A stretch of DNA of 64,000 nucleotides from contig NZ_CP084876.1 of assembly GCF_020525925.1 (NCBI RefSeq), positions 2,914,001 to 2,978,000 of the forward strand. Direction: 5' to 3'. The notes below the pieces were generated by a model. It saw only the letters and a program-made list of their open reading frames with translations, was not told where the DNA came from and searched no databases. A program made the position numbers and the translations under genes. The DNA comes from Klebsiella quasipneumoniae subsp. quasipneumoniae (lineage in GTDB: Bacteria; Pseudomonadota; Gammaproteobacteria; Enterobacterales; Enterobacteriaceae). Positions 35,130 to 44,008 of the stretch are shown in pieces. Position 1 is the stretch's first letter, and each line of letters starts with the position of its first letter.

Positions 35130-37064
35130 TTATGCCTTATTGACAGACCTGTACATGGGTAATTTATATTTCTCCTTATTAAATTTATCAGTAATAGTTT
35201 CACGACTAATTATATCAGGCTCAGGCACATTGTCAGTTTTTCCGCTGAAGAGATAAGGATCCTCACCTTGTGTCCAATCCGCTTTTCGCCGTAAATCAGC
35301 CATAAATTCTTTATCCCAGGTTGCATCGCAATATCCTATTGGCAAATCATATGCCACCACCTGAGACATGAAATCAGCACGCATTGGAAGAGTACTATGA
35401 TCCGTAGGCTGAGAAACATAAGTTCTTATGCGAAGATCCTTTTCTTCAAATGTCTCCTTACGGTTCACAGGTACCAATCGGGGCTCAGATTCAGTACCCA
35501 CATTTTTAAATCCAGTCACAATGTCCTGATTAGGATATAGGTTGATATAGTTGTCATAGGTATTGTCGTTTTTTCGTTTTTTATCCAGATTAAATTCCCC
35601 CCAACCATCTATCTGTCTGTCATCGTGTTCAGCTCCAACGCGTGATGCATCAAAACCAGCTAATTTTGCAGCATCTATAGGTTCAGGTACCTTTTCGGCA
35701 TTAATAAAAACCGTTTGCCCTTCTGGAGGATCCGGATAGGTGAAGCTGCTGCTTTGATACTTGTCGCCTTTATCATCCCAGAACGGTTTACCATCCGGCA
35801 ATTTTGCAAAAGGTGTTGCGGGATTTGGGGCTTCGCCACATGGGGTACTGCGAGCCAGCATTCGCTGAAATAAATATCCCTGATGCTTTTTCAGCAGAGG
35901 ATGAGGCTGTCCCTGAGAATTGTTGGGTAATCCCTGCCAGCCAATTGAGCGTAGCGGGCGTGACCCCATAACACGGTCATGAGGACAAAAGTAAATATAG
36001 GTGCGGCCGTGGTTATCTCGTTCGGCAAGACTGCTGCCACTTTCACTGGCAAGAGTGACATCAGGTCGCCAATTCTTTTTATCCGCTGTCTGGCCTACGC
36101 AAAGTCCTTCATATCCAAGTGATGACAGGTGATTTTTTCTGGAAGCCACCTTGTCAACAATGGCAGATAAGGTGCTTTGTCTCCCTTCAGGAGAGATGCA
36201 TTCCTCTGCTGGAAGCGAAGCGCCATTAAGATCGTTATGATCCAGTGCATAGGGTGAGTTAAGTACAAATAATGCATCAGGTGCATTCTTCGCTAGCGCT
36301 ACCGCTGCCATTGCAACCATGGTTCCCTGACTGTGAGAAATAATGGTTACTGTATCTTTGGGATATTTATTACGAATACTGTCAACCAAGTCTGCAAGGC
36401 GTTTTGCTGCATGGGCATAGTATTTTCGCGGTGGGGCATTGGTTAACAGGCGATCTTTGTCTTCATTAAACCACTGGACTTTGATACCTGCGACTCTCTC
36501 TTTAAACCCTTTTTCACTCCATAAAGAGTGCAGATTATTTGTGCCGTTCTGGAATGGCCCGCCGCCCCAGAAAAATGGGCTCTGCGCCATAATATTTTCC
36601 TGAGGTAGGCCTTGTCTTTTTAACTGATGGTAATCAACGCCTTTTCTATTGGCTAGCGGTATAACATATTTATCTTCATTACCTTTAGGTGAAGCATACC
36701 CCCAGTAAAAGCGAATGACTGGAGATTTATTTTTATCAACTTCAGGTAAATCTCGGGATACCAGAGGTTCAGAATCTATTTTCTCGTCAGAAAGATATTT
36801 GTTGGCCACCAATTCATAATCTGTCTCGTTTAATCCAAGCCTCTTATTCAGCCCTTCGCAAAGTTTCTCTTCCGCAATTGAAAACCATTCTCCTGTCGAG
36901 TTAACACCATGTACAAGGATAATAATACCTGGCAAATGTGGAGGTAAATCACACCCGCCTCTGATTTGGCAATTTTTATGAGAGGGGAATGAACGCCAGG
37001 AAGGATGCCCATTATCATCAAATTTACATTCAAGTTCCCGGACAGGTTCAGGGTTAGTGTTCAT
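35130..37064 (-). CDS. Type VI lipase effector, Tle3-type
   Basis: A 644-residue alpha/beta hydrolase of the DUF3274/Tle3 group of T6SS phospholipase effectors. Oxyanion region HGVNSTGEWF at 52-61, nucleophile elbow SHSQG with S245, and a distal FCPHDRVMG that may carry an acid or His of the triad. No signal peptide, as expected for a cargo delivered by VgrG. It sits directly behind the immunity gene (10-base overlap at 37054-37064), downstream of vgrG and upstream of PAAR, the usual layout for Tle3. Expected action: membrane phospholipid hydrolysis in the target periplasm. Base composition is AT-rich compared with the flanking structural genes. Confidence 0.88.
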   Translation of the reverse strand: MNTNPEPVRELECKFDDNGHPSWRSFPSHKNCQIRGGCDLPPHLPGIIILVHGVNSTGEWFSIAEEKLCEGLNKRLGLNETDYELVANKYLSDEKIDSEPLVSRDLPEVDKNKSPVIRFYWGYASPKGNEDKYVIPLANRKGVDYHQLKRQGLPQENIMAQSPFFWGGGPFQNGTNNLHSLWSEKGFKERVAGIKVQWFNEDKDRLLTNAPPRKYYAHAAKRLADLVDSIRNKYPKDTVTIISHSQGTMVAMAAVALAKNAPDALFVLNSPYALDHNDLNGASLPAEECISPEGRQSTLSAIVDKVASRKNHLSSLGYEGLCVGQTADKKNWRPDVTLASESGSSLAERDNHGRTYIYFCPHDRVMGSRPLRSIGWQGLPNNSQGQPHPLLKKHQGYLFQRMLARSTPCGEAPNPATPFAKLPDGKPFWDDKGDKYQSSSFTYPDPPEGQTVFINAEKVPEPIDAAKLAGFDASRVGAEHDDRQIDGWGEFNLDKKRKNDNTYDNYINLYPNQDIVTGFKNVGTESEPRLVPVNRKETFEEKDLRIRTYVSQPTDHSTLPMRADFMSQVVAYDLPIGYCDATWDKEFMADLRRKADWTQGEDPYLFSGKTDNVPEPDIISRETITDKFNKEKYKLPMYRSVNKA

Positions 37065-38103
37065 TTTTCTCTACCTTCTTTTTTCCACTTGATTCAAGTG
37101 TATACGTGATGGTTTTAGCTTCAATACTTTTATCACACAGATATTTAGCATCAATACTTTTTGTGGAAAGTTTCGGGAACTCAACCCTGTGACTATAAAC
37201 CTCATCCTCAATCCTGATTCGAATATCTGATAATTCATTTGCCATTAAATTACTTTCCTCATGATTTTTCGGAGGTGTTAATGTTCTGATATAGTCGAAT
37301 ATACGAAACTTTGGCCCATAATCGTCTGCATAGGGCATTTTTTTTCTTATCAGTTCTTCTTTTACTAACTCATGAACTTTTTTCTGCCAGTCATCATAAA
37401 TACTGATTAAATTGCCGTCTGAAAATCTTAATTTATTTACTGATCGAAGATCGCGAAGACCTATAGGGTGAGAATATACATTCTCTATTTGAGACTCATC
37501 CCTTAAGTAAACCCCATCATTAGCTACTACTACCTTAAGCTTATTGAAACGCTCAGGGGTGCTGTATTCTTCAGCTACAATTTTATATATAAATGTTTTC
37601 CCATAGTCGGCTGAAAAGAAGAAAAATACAGGACAACCTGTTGTGGAATTACCGCCACCACAATATTGTCTGGTAGATGCGCCGGGAAATGCCAGATAAC
37701 CATTATCCGCCCCATTTATAATAGAGCCTCTATAAGCTGCTAAGTTATTCCCCCGGCGATATGCGAAATCATAAAAATCGTCATCCCATCCCAGCTGGGT
37801 TTTTATTCCCCGCAGAGAGTCATTGTAATAAACCTGTCCACCCTCATCACAGGATATATAGTTTTCCAGGGTCAGGTATCGATTTTTATCTATGCGATAA
37901 ATAATTTGAGCCGGTGCATCTGTTTCAACTTTTCGTGACTCTTCTAGCTTTTGAGAACCGCTCATTCCTCCCAGCCCCACCCCAAAGCTTGCCCCCATAC
38001 TGGCTCCTGCCAGGAACTGTAACCCTTTATAAATGGCATACAGGAGTACACCAATAATGGCTATAATTGTGAGGACTTTCTTGTCTGACTGATTCCATCT
38101 CAT
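37054..38103 (-). CDS. Tli3-type immunity protein for the lipase effector
   Basis: 349 residues with one N-terminal membrane segment (VLTIIAIIGVLLYAIYKGLQ) and a soluble C-terminal domain (YRIDKNRYLTLENYISCDEG; FFFSADYGKTFIYKIVAEEY). This matches my recollection of proteins annotated as Tli3-family immunity proteins, which sit before tle3 and neutralise it in the periplasm. The anchor here is an uncleaved helix rather than a lipobox. It begins right at the end of vgrG and overlaps tle3. Confidence 0.75.
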   Translation of the reverse strand: MRWNQSDKKVLTIIAIIGVLLYAIYKGLQFLAGASMGASFGVGLGGMSGSQKLEESRKVETDAPAQIIYRIDKNRYLTLENYISCDEGGQVYYNDSLRGIKTQLGWDDDFYDFAYRRGNNLAAYRGSIINGADNGYLAFPGASTRQYCGGGNSTTGCPVFFFFSADYGKTFIYKIVAEEYSTPERFNKLKVVVANDGVYLRDESQIENVYSHPIGLRDLRSVNKLRFSDGNLISIYDDWQKKVHELVKEELIRKKMPYADDYGPKFRIFDYIRTLTPPKNHEESNLMANELSDIRIRIEDEVYSHRVEFPKLSTKSIDAKYLCDKSIEAKTITYTLESSGKKKVEKNEH

Positions 38104-38104
38104 C

Positions 38105-40600
38105 TTAATTCGCCTTAACTAAGCTGATAATCATATTATCGATAACATCAGATGAATTGAGTGATGTTGCGCCAGAAGCATCTGTAACACCGGAAACAAC
38201 TGAACCATCTGGCATGGTAATTTTGTACGCTCTCCCTGGCAGTGGTTCTTTAGTCAGCGCATTTCTGATTATAAATTTTTCATCAAATGTTGAGGGTTCA
38301 AACGACCTCATAACACCCTGCATACTGCCAGCGCCTGCTTTCTTTATCCCCGAATTCTTAATCAGCAGTTTGCCCGATCCGCCAATTTCAACATTCCCAC
38401 CAGTGATTTTGATATAGCCGCCACCGCATATCAGCGTCAGTTCATCCTGTGCTGTAATGACCATTTTTCTGCCACTTGAAATATGCGTATCCTCCGTCGA
38501 CCAGGTAGTGATATTCCCTCCCTGAGCCTGAATATCAATATCATTTTGCGAGCTGAATAGTTTGACACCTCCATGACTATACAGACTCAGTTGCTTACCT
38601 ACCGCCATGGTAAAGTCCTTATGTGCACCAACATCGAGCTGTTTACCTGCAGTAAGAGTCAGGTTATCGCTGGCCGAAAACTGCATATCTTCACCGCTCA
38701 CAAGGGCAATTCCATTCGGCGCACTGCCAAGGATCACCTCCCCATGCAGTTGTTCAATTTTCTGCTTCAGGAGTTTTTGCTGACGACTGACATCAGCAGC
38801 CAGGGCCTGAGCCTGAAGTGCGCTGGCGGCAAGGGATTCCATCTCCAGTAATGCCGCTGAAAGCCGGGCAAGGGCCGGCTCCATATCCAGCGCCTGCCCC
38901 TGGGCCTGCGCCTGTCCGTCCGCGCTGATAAAAATACCCTTCTGCGCCTTGATGGCCCCCCAGCTGTCGGTTCTCAGCTCAAAGCCTTCGCCGCGCGGCT
39001 GCCTGTCGCTGTTCACCAGGTGCCCCAGATTCAGCTGGCTCTTGCCGCCATACTCCGTCGACACCTTGATATGCTCTTTCCCACGCTCATCGTCGAGGCG
39101 GATTTTGTTGTTGGCCGGGGTGCGCAGGACGTTACGTTTGTCATTGCGGATGGTGACGTGGTCGCCGTGCGCCGAATCGTGGAGCACGCCGGCGATATAC
39201 GGCCGGTCCGGGTTACCGTCCTCAAAGCCAATCGCCACCTCCGTCCCCGCCAGCAGCGGCAGGTGCAAGCCGTAAGTGTCTCCGGCATACGGCCGCGACT
39301 GGCGGACCCACAGGCTCTCGAACCCGGTTTCCCAGCGCGCCCGGTCAAACAGCATATTCACCCGGTAGCGCCCGTGTTTGTCGATATGCCCGTAGGTGTC
39401 GTTTTCCCGGGTGCTGGTCACGCGGGCCGGCAGCGTCCCGGCCATCACCGGGCGCGCGCCGGGCTCGGGCCGGTAGCCGACGTCCGGGCTGTCCGGTATG
39501 CCGGCAAACTCCACCGTAAAGTCGGCATCGCGCCGGGCGTGGCTGTGCATCGCCGTGATAAGCACGCCATCAGCAAACTCTCCAGCCACCTCCTCTCCGC
39601 CGGTCACCTTCAGCACCTGGCCCGGGCAGAGCGTCGGGCAGCTGGTGGTGCCCTGCATCCGGGTCTGGCCGTTCAGATAACGCTCATGGCGAAGCCGGGC
39701 GTAAAACGCCCCGGTCTCCGGCGCCGGATGGCGGTCATGGACATTCCCGGCGGTCAGGTAGTTATCTCCCCAGTGGTAAGCCTCACCAAAGGTAGTCGTC
39801 TCCCCGCGGGTGACATCCACCTGCGCGTTCATGTCGGCCGTCGCCTCGCGGTAGTTGTAGTCGCGGGTACTGACCTGCTGCTCCACGACGCGGTGGCGGC
39901 ATGCCATCTCCCACACCGCGTCCACCCCCGCCGACTGCTGCCCTGACGGCGGGACCGAAGGCAACGTCAGTCCCTTCTCATAGCCCTGCTGACTGTCGCA
40001 GAACTCAGCGACGTCGATGTGCAGCCGCGTGTCGGCGGTAAAGCGAAACCAGATCCCCACCTCACCCAGCAGCCGGGTGATAAAGCGCAGGTCATCCTCG
40101 CCGTACTGCATCACCTGCTCGCGGCGCGGATACGTTTTTGTCAGCGAGAACAGAAAATCCTGACCGCGCAGGCCGTGGCGCTCGCGGAGGATTTTTTCCA
40201 CAATCTGCGGAACGGACTGGTCCTGATAAATGGCGTTCTGGTGCGAGCGGTTAAGCAGCGCCAGGCGCGGCTGGAGGGTCAGCGCGTAGTGCGTTTCATC
40301 CCTGGAGGTGCCGAGCCGTTCGAACCCCGTCACCACGCCCTGGATCACCCGCACGGGTTGCTGAACATTGATGCCGAAGCCCTGAGCTACCGGCGCCTGC
40401 AGCGTGAGGGAGGCTGCCTTCATCAGCATCATCTCTTTTCTGATGGAATGGTCTGCGCTGGTGAATTCGATACGATAGCGGAACGGCTGGCTCAGGGCTT
40501 CATCGCCCTCAAACGCCAGCACATCAAGCCCGGCTTCACATCCCTTCACCGAAAGCAGATGGTGGTTGTGGCTGAACAACAACGATTTCACGCTACTCAT
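38105..40600 (-). CDS. vgrG: Type VI spike protein VgrG with C-terminal extension
   Basis: 831 residues from the ATG at 40600; the TTG at 40621 would add seven. Order: gp27-like base (FEGDEALSQPFRYRIEFTSA; VVTGFERLGTSRDETHYALT), gp5-like OB fold (RYRVNMLFDRARWETGFESL), the SHG-rich DUF2345 needle (about 560-740), and a 60-residue tail (PLPGRAYKITMPDGSVVSGV TDASG) like transthyretin-type effector-docking domains. The start overlaps the clpV stop by 8 bases. Codons from about 606 onward are AT-richer, matching the downstream effector genes. The tail probably carries the Tle3 effector. Confidence 0.94.
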   Translation of the reverse strand: MSSVKSLLFSHNHHLLSVKGCEAGLDVLAFEGDEALSQPFRYRIEFTSADHSIRKEMMLMKAASLTLQAPVAQGFGINVQQPVRVIQGVVTGFERLGTSRDETHYALTLQPRLALLNRSHQNAIYQDQSVPQIVEKILRERHGLRGQDFLFSLTKTYPRREQVMQYGEDDLRFITRLLGEVGIWFRFTADTRLHIDVAEFCDSQQGYEKGLTLPSVPPSGQQSAGVDAVWEMACRHRVVEQQVSTRDYNYREATADMNAQVDVTRGETTTFGEAYHWGDNYLTAGNVHDRHPAPETGAFYARLRHERYLNGQTRMQGTTSCPTLCPGQVLKVTGGEEVAGEFADGVLITAMHSHARRDADFTVEFAGIPDSPDVGYRPEPGARPVMAGTLPARVTSTRENDTYGHIDKHGRYRVNMLFDRARWETGFESLWVRQSRPYAGDTYGLHLPLLAGTEVAIGFEDGNPDRPYIAGVLHDSAHGDHVTIRNDKRNVLRTPANNKIRLDDERGKEHIKVSTEYGGKSQLNLGHLVNSDRQPRGEGFELRTDSWGAIKAQKGIFISADGQAQAQGQALDMEPALARLSAALLEMESLAASALQAQALAADVSRQQKLLKQKIEQLHGEVILGSAPNGIALVSGEDMQFSASDNLTLTAGKQLDVGAHKDFTMAVGKQLSLYSHGGVKLFSSQNDIDIQAQGGNITTWSTEDTHISSGRKMVITAQDELTLICGGGYIKITGGNVEIGGSGKLLIKNSGIKKAGAGSMQGVMRSFEPSTFDEKFIIRNALTKEPLPGRAYKITMPDGSVVSGVTDASGATSLNSSDVIDNMIISLVKAN

Positions 40601-43247
40601 CGGCGATTGCCCCCTCGTCAAACGCCATCACGATGCCTTCTTCTTCGTGATACCCCAGCGTCACATGGTTCGGTTTATTCCCCGCCGCCATATGGCTCAA
40701 TAGCTGCTGACTCAGCGCCGGCAGGATCTGCTGATTGAGCAGAATGTCGACGTTGCGGGCGCCGGTGTCCGGCAGCAGGCAGGCCTCGGTCAGCGCGTCG
40801 AACAGGCTCTCGCTGAGGGTGGTGGTCATCCCGTAATGGCAAGCCAGACGCTGACTCACCTGCCCGAGCTTCATGCCGACAATGGCGCGCAGCGCTGCCG
40901 CCGGCAGCGGACGGTAAATCACCGTCTGGAAGCGGGCCAGCAGCGCAGGCTGGAAGTGACCGCGCAGCACCGGGCGCAGCAGCTCGTGCAGGTCTGATTC
41001 GCTGGCTTCAGGCTGTTCACCCAGCATCTGCATTAGCAGGTCACTGCCAAGGTTGGCGGTCATCAGGATCACGGTGTTGCGGAAGTCGATTTCACGCCCC
41101 TCGCCGTCGCGCATTACCCCCCGGTCGAAGACCTGGTAGAACAGGTTCATCACATCGCGATGGGCCTTCTCCACCTCATCGAGCAGCACCACGCTGTAGG
41201 GGCGTTTGCGCACCGCCTCGGTCAGGATCCCGCCCTGGCCGTAGCCGACGTAGCCCGGCGGAGAACCCTTCAGCTGGCTGACGGTGTGCGGTTCCTGGTA
41301 CTCGGAGAGATTGATGGTGATCAGCGCTTTCTCGCCGCCGAACAGCGCATCGGCGAGGGCGAGCGCCGTTTCCGTTTTGCCGGTGCCGCTCGGCCCGACC
41401 AGCAGGAACACCCCCTGCGGACCGTTCTCCGGCGTCAGGCCGGTTTTCGCGGCGCGCAGGCGCCGGGCAATGGCGCTCAGGGCCGACTCCTGGCCAACCA
41501 CCCGTTTGCCGAGGCTCTGTTCCAGGCTCAGCAGCTCCGTCTGCTCATCCTTCATTAGCGAGGAGAGCGGCACGCCGGTCCAGTCGGCAATCACCGTCGC
41601 CACGGTGCGGACGTCGACGTCCAGCCCGAGCAGCGGATTGCCGTGCTGGGCGGCAGTAAGCGCGTTTTGCAGGTCGTTGATTTCCCCCTGGCGGGAGATA
41701 TCGCGACGACATGCCCGCAGCGCCTCCGTCAGCTGCAGCTCCTGACCATATTGGATTTCGAGGGTATCCAGCGCCAGGATAAGGCGGTTCTCCTCCTGCT
41801 CAATGAACGCCAGCCGTTCGCCGTGGGCGCTGTTGCCCAGCGCGATATCCTCCAGCAGCGCCTGCTTCTCCATCGCCAGCGCGGTGAGCTGCGCCTTCAG
41901 GCGGGTCAGCGGCTCTGGCACGGTATCAAGGCTCATGCGCAGGCGTGCGGAGGCGGTGTCGAGTAAATCCACCGCCTTGTCCGGCAGCTGGCGGCCGGTG
42001 AGATAGCGTCGTGACAGCGTCACGGCGGCACGCACCGCGTCATCCGTGATATGCACCCCGTGGTGGTGGGCATACCGGGGCTTCAGGCCGCGCAGCATCA
42101 GGCAGGCGGTGTCGTCGTCCGGCTCATCCACCTTGACCATCTGAAAGCGGCGCTCCAGCGCGGCATCGCGCTCGAAGTACTGCTTGTATTCATGCCAGGT
42201 GGTGGCGGCGATGGTCCGTAGTTCCCCCCGGGCCAGCGCCGGCTTCAACAGGTTGGCGGCATCCGCCCCGCCGGCCTGATTGCCCGCGCCGATAATCGTG
42301 TGCGCCTCGTCGATAAACAGCAGCACCGGCCCAGGCGACTGCTGCACCGCCTCAATGATATTTTTCAGACGCTGCTCGAACTCGCCTTTGACCCCGGCGC
42401 CGGCCTGCAGCAATCCGAGGTCCAGGGTGCGCACCGACACCGGCTTCAGCGCGTCGGGGACGTTGCCTTCAGCAATGCGCAGCGCCAGGCCTTCCACAAG
42501 GGCGGTCTTGCCCACGCCCGGTTCACCGACGAGGATCGGGTTGTTTTTACGACGCCGGGAGAGAATATCCACCATCTGGCGGATTTCCGTATCACGTCCG
42601 AACACCGGGTCAATCTGCCCGTCTCTGGCTTTGGCAGTGACGTCGAGAGTAAATTTGTCGAGGGCGTTCTGCAGCGCCGGGTTGGGCCCATCCGCGTTCG
42701 GTACCCCGTCCGCAGGACGCCCCACAAACTCCACGTCCCCGCCATGACGCTGCGCCAGCGCCGCCTCCTGCTGCGCTTGCGGACGTTCGTCGGACTGGGT
42801 ATCCAGCAGGGGGCGCAGGCGTTCCAGCTGGCTCTGGCCCAGGGTTAACAGCGGCCACAGGCCATCGCACTGGATCAGATTCTGTTTTGCTACCAGCGCC
42901 ATCAACAGGTGAACACTGCGGATCTGCGCTTCGCCGCTGAGCGAGGCAATCAGCCAGGCCTCCTGCATCAGCTTCAGAATAGCGCCAGATAGCTGAGGAC
43001 GATGACGTACCGAGCGCGGCTGTTTATCCAGCCAGCTAAGCAGATCCTGCCATAGCGCATCCATATCCCATTCGTAGCGCCGCGCCAGCACCGTCAGATC
43101 GCCTTCCCCCTGTTCCAGCAGCTTGAGCAGCCAGTGCTCGGGCAGGATCTCAGCGTGCGCCCGGGACTGGCACAGCGAGGCCGCCCCCTCCATCGCGCGG
43201 GCACAGCAGGGATTAAGACGGCGTAACAGGCTGGCTGGATTTTCCAT
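40593..43247 (-). CDS. clpV: Type VI sheath-recycling ATPase ClpV (TssH)
   Basis: 884-residue AAA+ unfoldase. First nucleotide domain with Walker A GEPGVGKT and Walker B LLFIDEAH; second with GPSGTGKTETA and VVLLDEVEKAH. The N-terminal domain that binds the TssB/TssC sheath precedes them. Length and motifs match ClpV. ATG at 43247 follows GAGGA. A rho-independent terminator lies upstream, between hcp and this gene, so it may depend on readthrough or its own promoter. Confidence 0.95.
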   Translation of the reverse strand: MENPASLLRRLNPCCARAMEGAASLCQSRAHAEILPEHWLLKLLEQGEGDLTVLARRYEWDMDALWQDLLSWLDKQPRSVRHRPQLSGAILKLMQEAWLIASLSGEAQIRSVHLLMALVAKQNLIQCDGLWPLLTLGQSQLERLRPLLDTQSDERPQAQQEAALAQRHGGDVEFVGRPADGVPNADGPNPALQNALDKFTLDVTAKARDGQIDPVFGRDTEIRQMVDILSRRRKNNPILVGEPGVGKTALVEGLALRIAEGNVPDALKPVSVRTLDLGLLQAGAGVKGEFEQRLKNIIEAVQQSPGPVLLFIDEAHTIIGAGNQAGGADAANLLKPALARGELRTIAATTWHEYKQYFERDAALERRFQMVKVDEPDDDTACLMLRGLKPRYAHHHGVHITDDAVRAAVTLSRRYLTGRQLPDKAVDLLDTASARLRMSLDTVPEPLTRLKAQLTALAMEKQALLEDIALGNSAHGERLAFIEQEENRLILALDTLEIQYGQELQLTEALRACRRDISRQGEINDLQNALTAAQHGNPLLGLDVDVRTVATVIADWTGVPLSSLMKDEQTELLSLEQSLGKRVVGQESALSAIARRLRAAKTGLTPENGPQGVFLLVGPSGTGKTETALALADALFGGEKALITINLSEYQEPHTVSQLKGSPPGYVGYGQGGILTEAVRKRPYSVVLLDEVEKAHRDVMNLFYQVFDRGVMRDGEGREIDFRNTVILMTANLGSDLLMQMLGEQPEASESDLHELLRPVLRGHFQPALLARFQTVIYRPLPAAALRAIVGMKLGQVSQRLACHYGMTTTLSESLFDALTEACLLPDTGARNVDILLNQQILPALSQQLLSHMAAGNKPNHVTLGYHEEEGIVMAFDEGAIADE

Positions 43248-43379
43248 GAGATCCTCTCTTTATTGGTTCCGGACACGCTACCGCCCGTCGCTGTTCCCCA
43301 ACAGGAACCCATAGCGCACAGGGTCAGGCAGGCAGATTGTGTTTTTCTTTGCTGAGTACCCGCATCTCAGGCATTCAGC

Positions 43380-43410
43380 AAAAAACGGCGGACAGAGAAA
43401 CGCTGTCCGC
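43380..43410 (-). terminator. Intrinsic terminator between hcp and clpV
   Basis: On the minus strand, an 8-bp perfect stem (GCGGACAG/CTGTCCGC, 7-base loop) is followed after CG by six T residues. It sits 100 bp downstream of hcp. It would end most hcp messages and lower expression of clpV and the genes behind it. Confidence 0.85.
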
Positions 43411-43433
43411 ATCAGGCGATGGCCCTCCTTACT

Positions 43434-43465
43434 CCCCGGTCGCATAAATTACGATGCGACCGGGG
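43434..43465. other. Long hairpin downstream of hcp
   Basis: A perfect 12-bp inverted repeat (CCCCGGTCGCAT/ATGCGACCGGGG) with an 8-base loop, 48 bp after the hcp stop and just before the intrinsic terminator. No T-run follows it. It may protect the 3' end of the abundant hcp mRNA. Confidence 0.7.
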
Positions 43466-43512
43466 TGAGCGAACGCCGCCAACGCGCCTCCGGCGCGAAG
43501 AATGACGGGCAA

Positions 43513-44004
43513 TTACGCGGTAGCGCGTTCGTTCCAGCTATCGGAATGAATGATGTTGCCGTCTTTATAGGTCCAGATGATCTTCTCGTAGCGCAGCTCG
43601 ATCTGTTCCAGATGGTTGTGCTTCTCGTAGGCAGGGTCTTTGATGTCGTGCATCAGGGGATTCACTTTCACCACCTTGACGTTCTCAAGCGTGGTGTTGA
43701 AATACTCCACTTCCTGGCCAGCATCGTTGATCCGGTACCACTTGAACTCGGCGGATTTCAGAGTCTGACCGGTGGTCACCGCCTTGTACAGGTAGGGGCT
43801 GGAGGAGTCGATCTCCTTGGTGAACAGGAAAGGCGTATGGATCCGCGTGCCGGTCAGTTTGCCGGTGTTGTTATCGGTCGGGATGTACAGGTTATGCTCC
43901 TGGGCCACCACTTCGATACTGCCTTCACGATCCTGAACGTCGACAGACCCTTTAATGTCCGCGCCGCCGTCGTCTTTCAGCCAAAGATAAACAGGAATTG
44001 CCAT
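43513..44004 (-). CDS. hcp: Type VI tube protein Hcp
   Basis: 163 residues, start MAIPVYLWLKDDGGADIKGS, the typical N-terminus of Hcp; other landmarks RIHTPFLFTKEIDSSSPYLY and YEKIIWTYKDGNIIHSDSW at the C-terminus. Hexameric rings of Hcp form the secreted inner tube. ATG at 44004, nine bases behind GGAG; the upstream extension of the frame belongs to the preceding OmpA gene region. Two hairpins follow. Confidence 0.95.
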   Translation of the reverse strand: MAIPVYLWLKDDGGADIKGSVDVQDREGSIEVVAQEHNLYIPTDNNTGKLTGTRIHTPFLFTKEIDSSSPYLYKAVTTGQTLKSAEFKWYRINDAGQEVEYFNTTLENVKVVKVNPLMHDIKDPAYEKHNHLEQIELRYEKIIWTYKDGNIIHSDSWNERATA

Positions 44005-44008
44005 GGAA

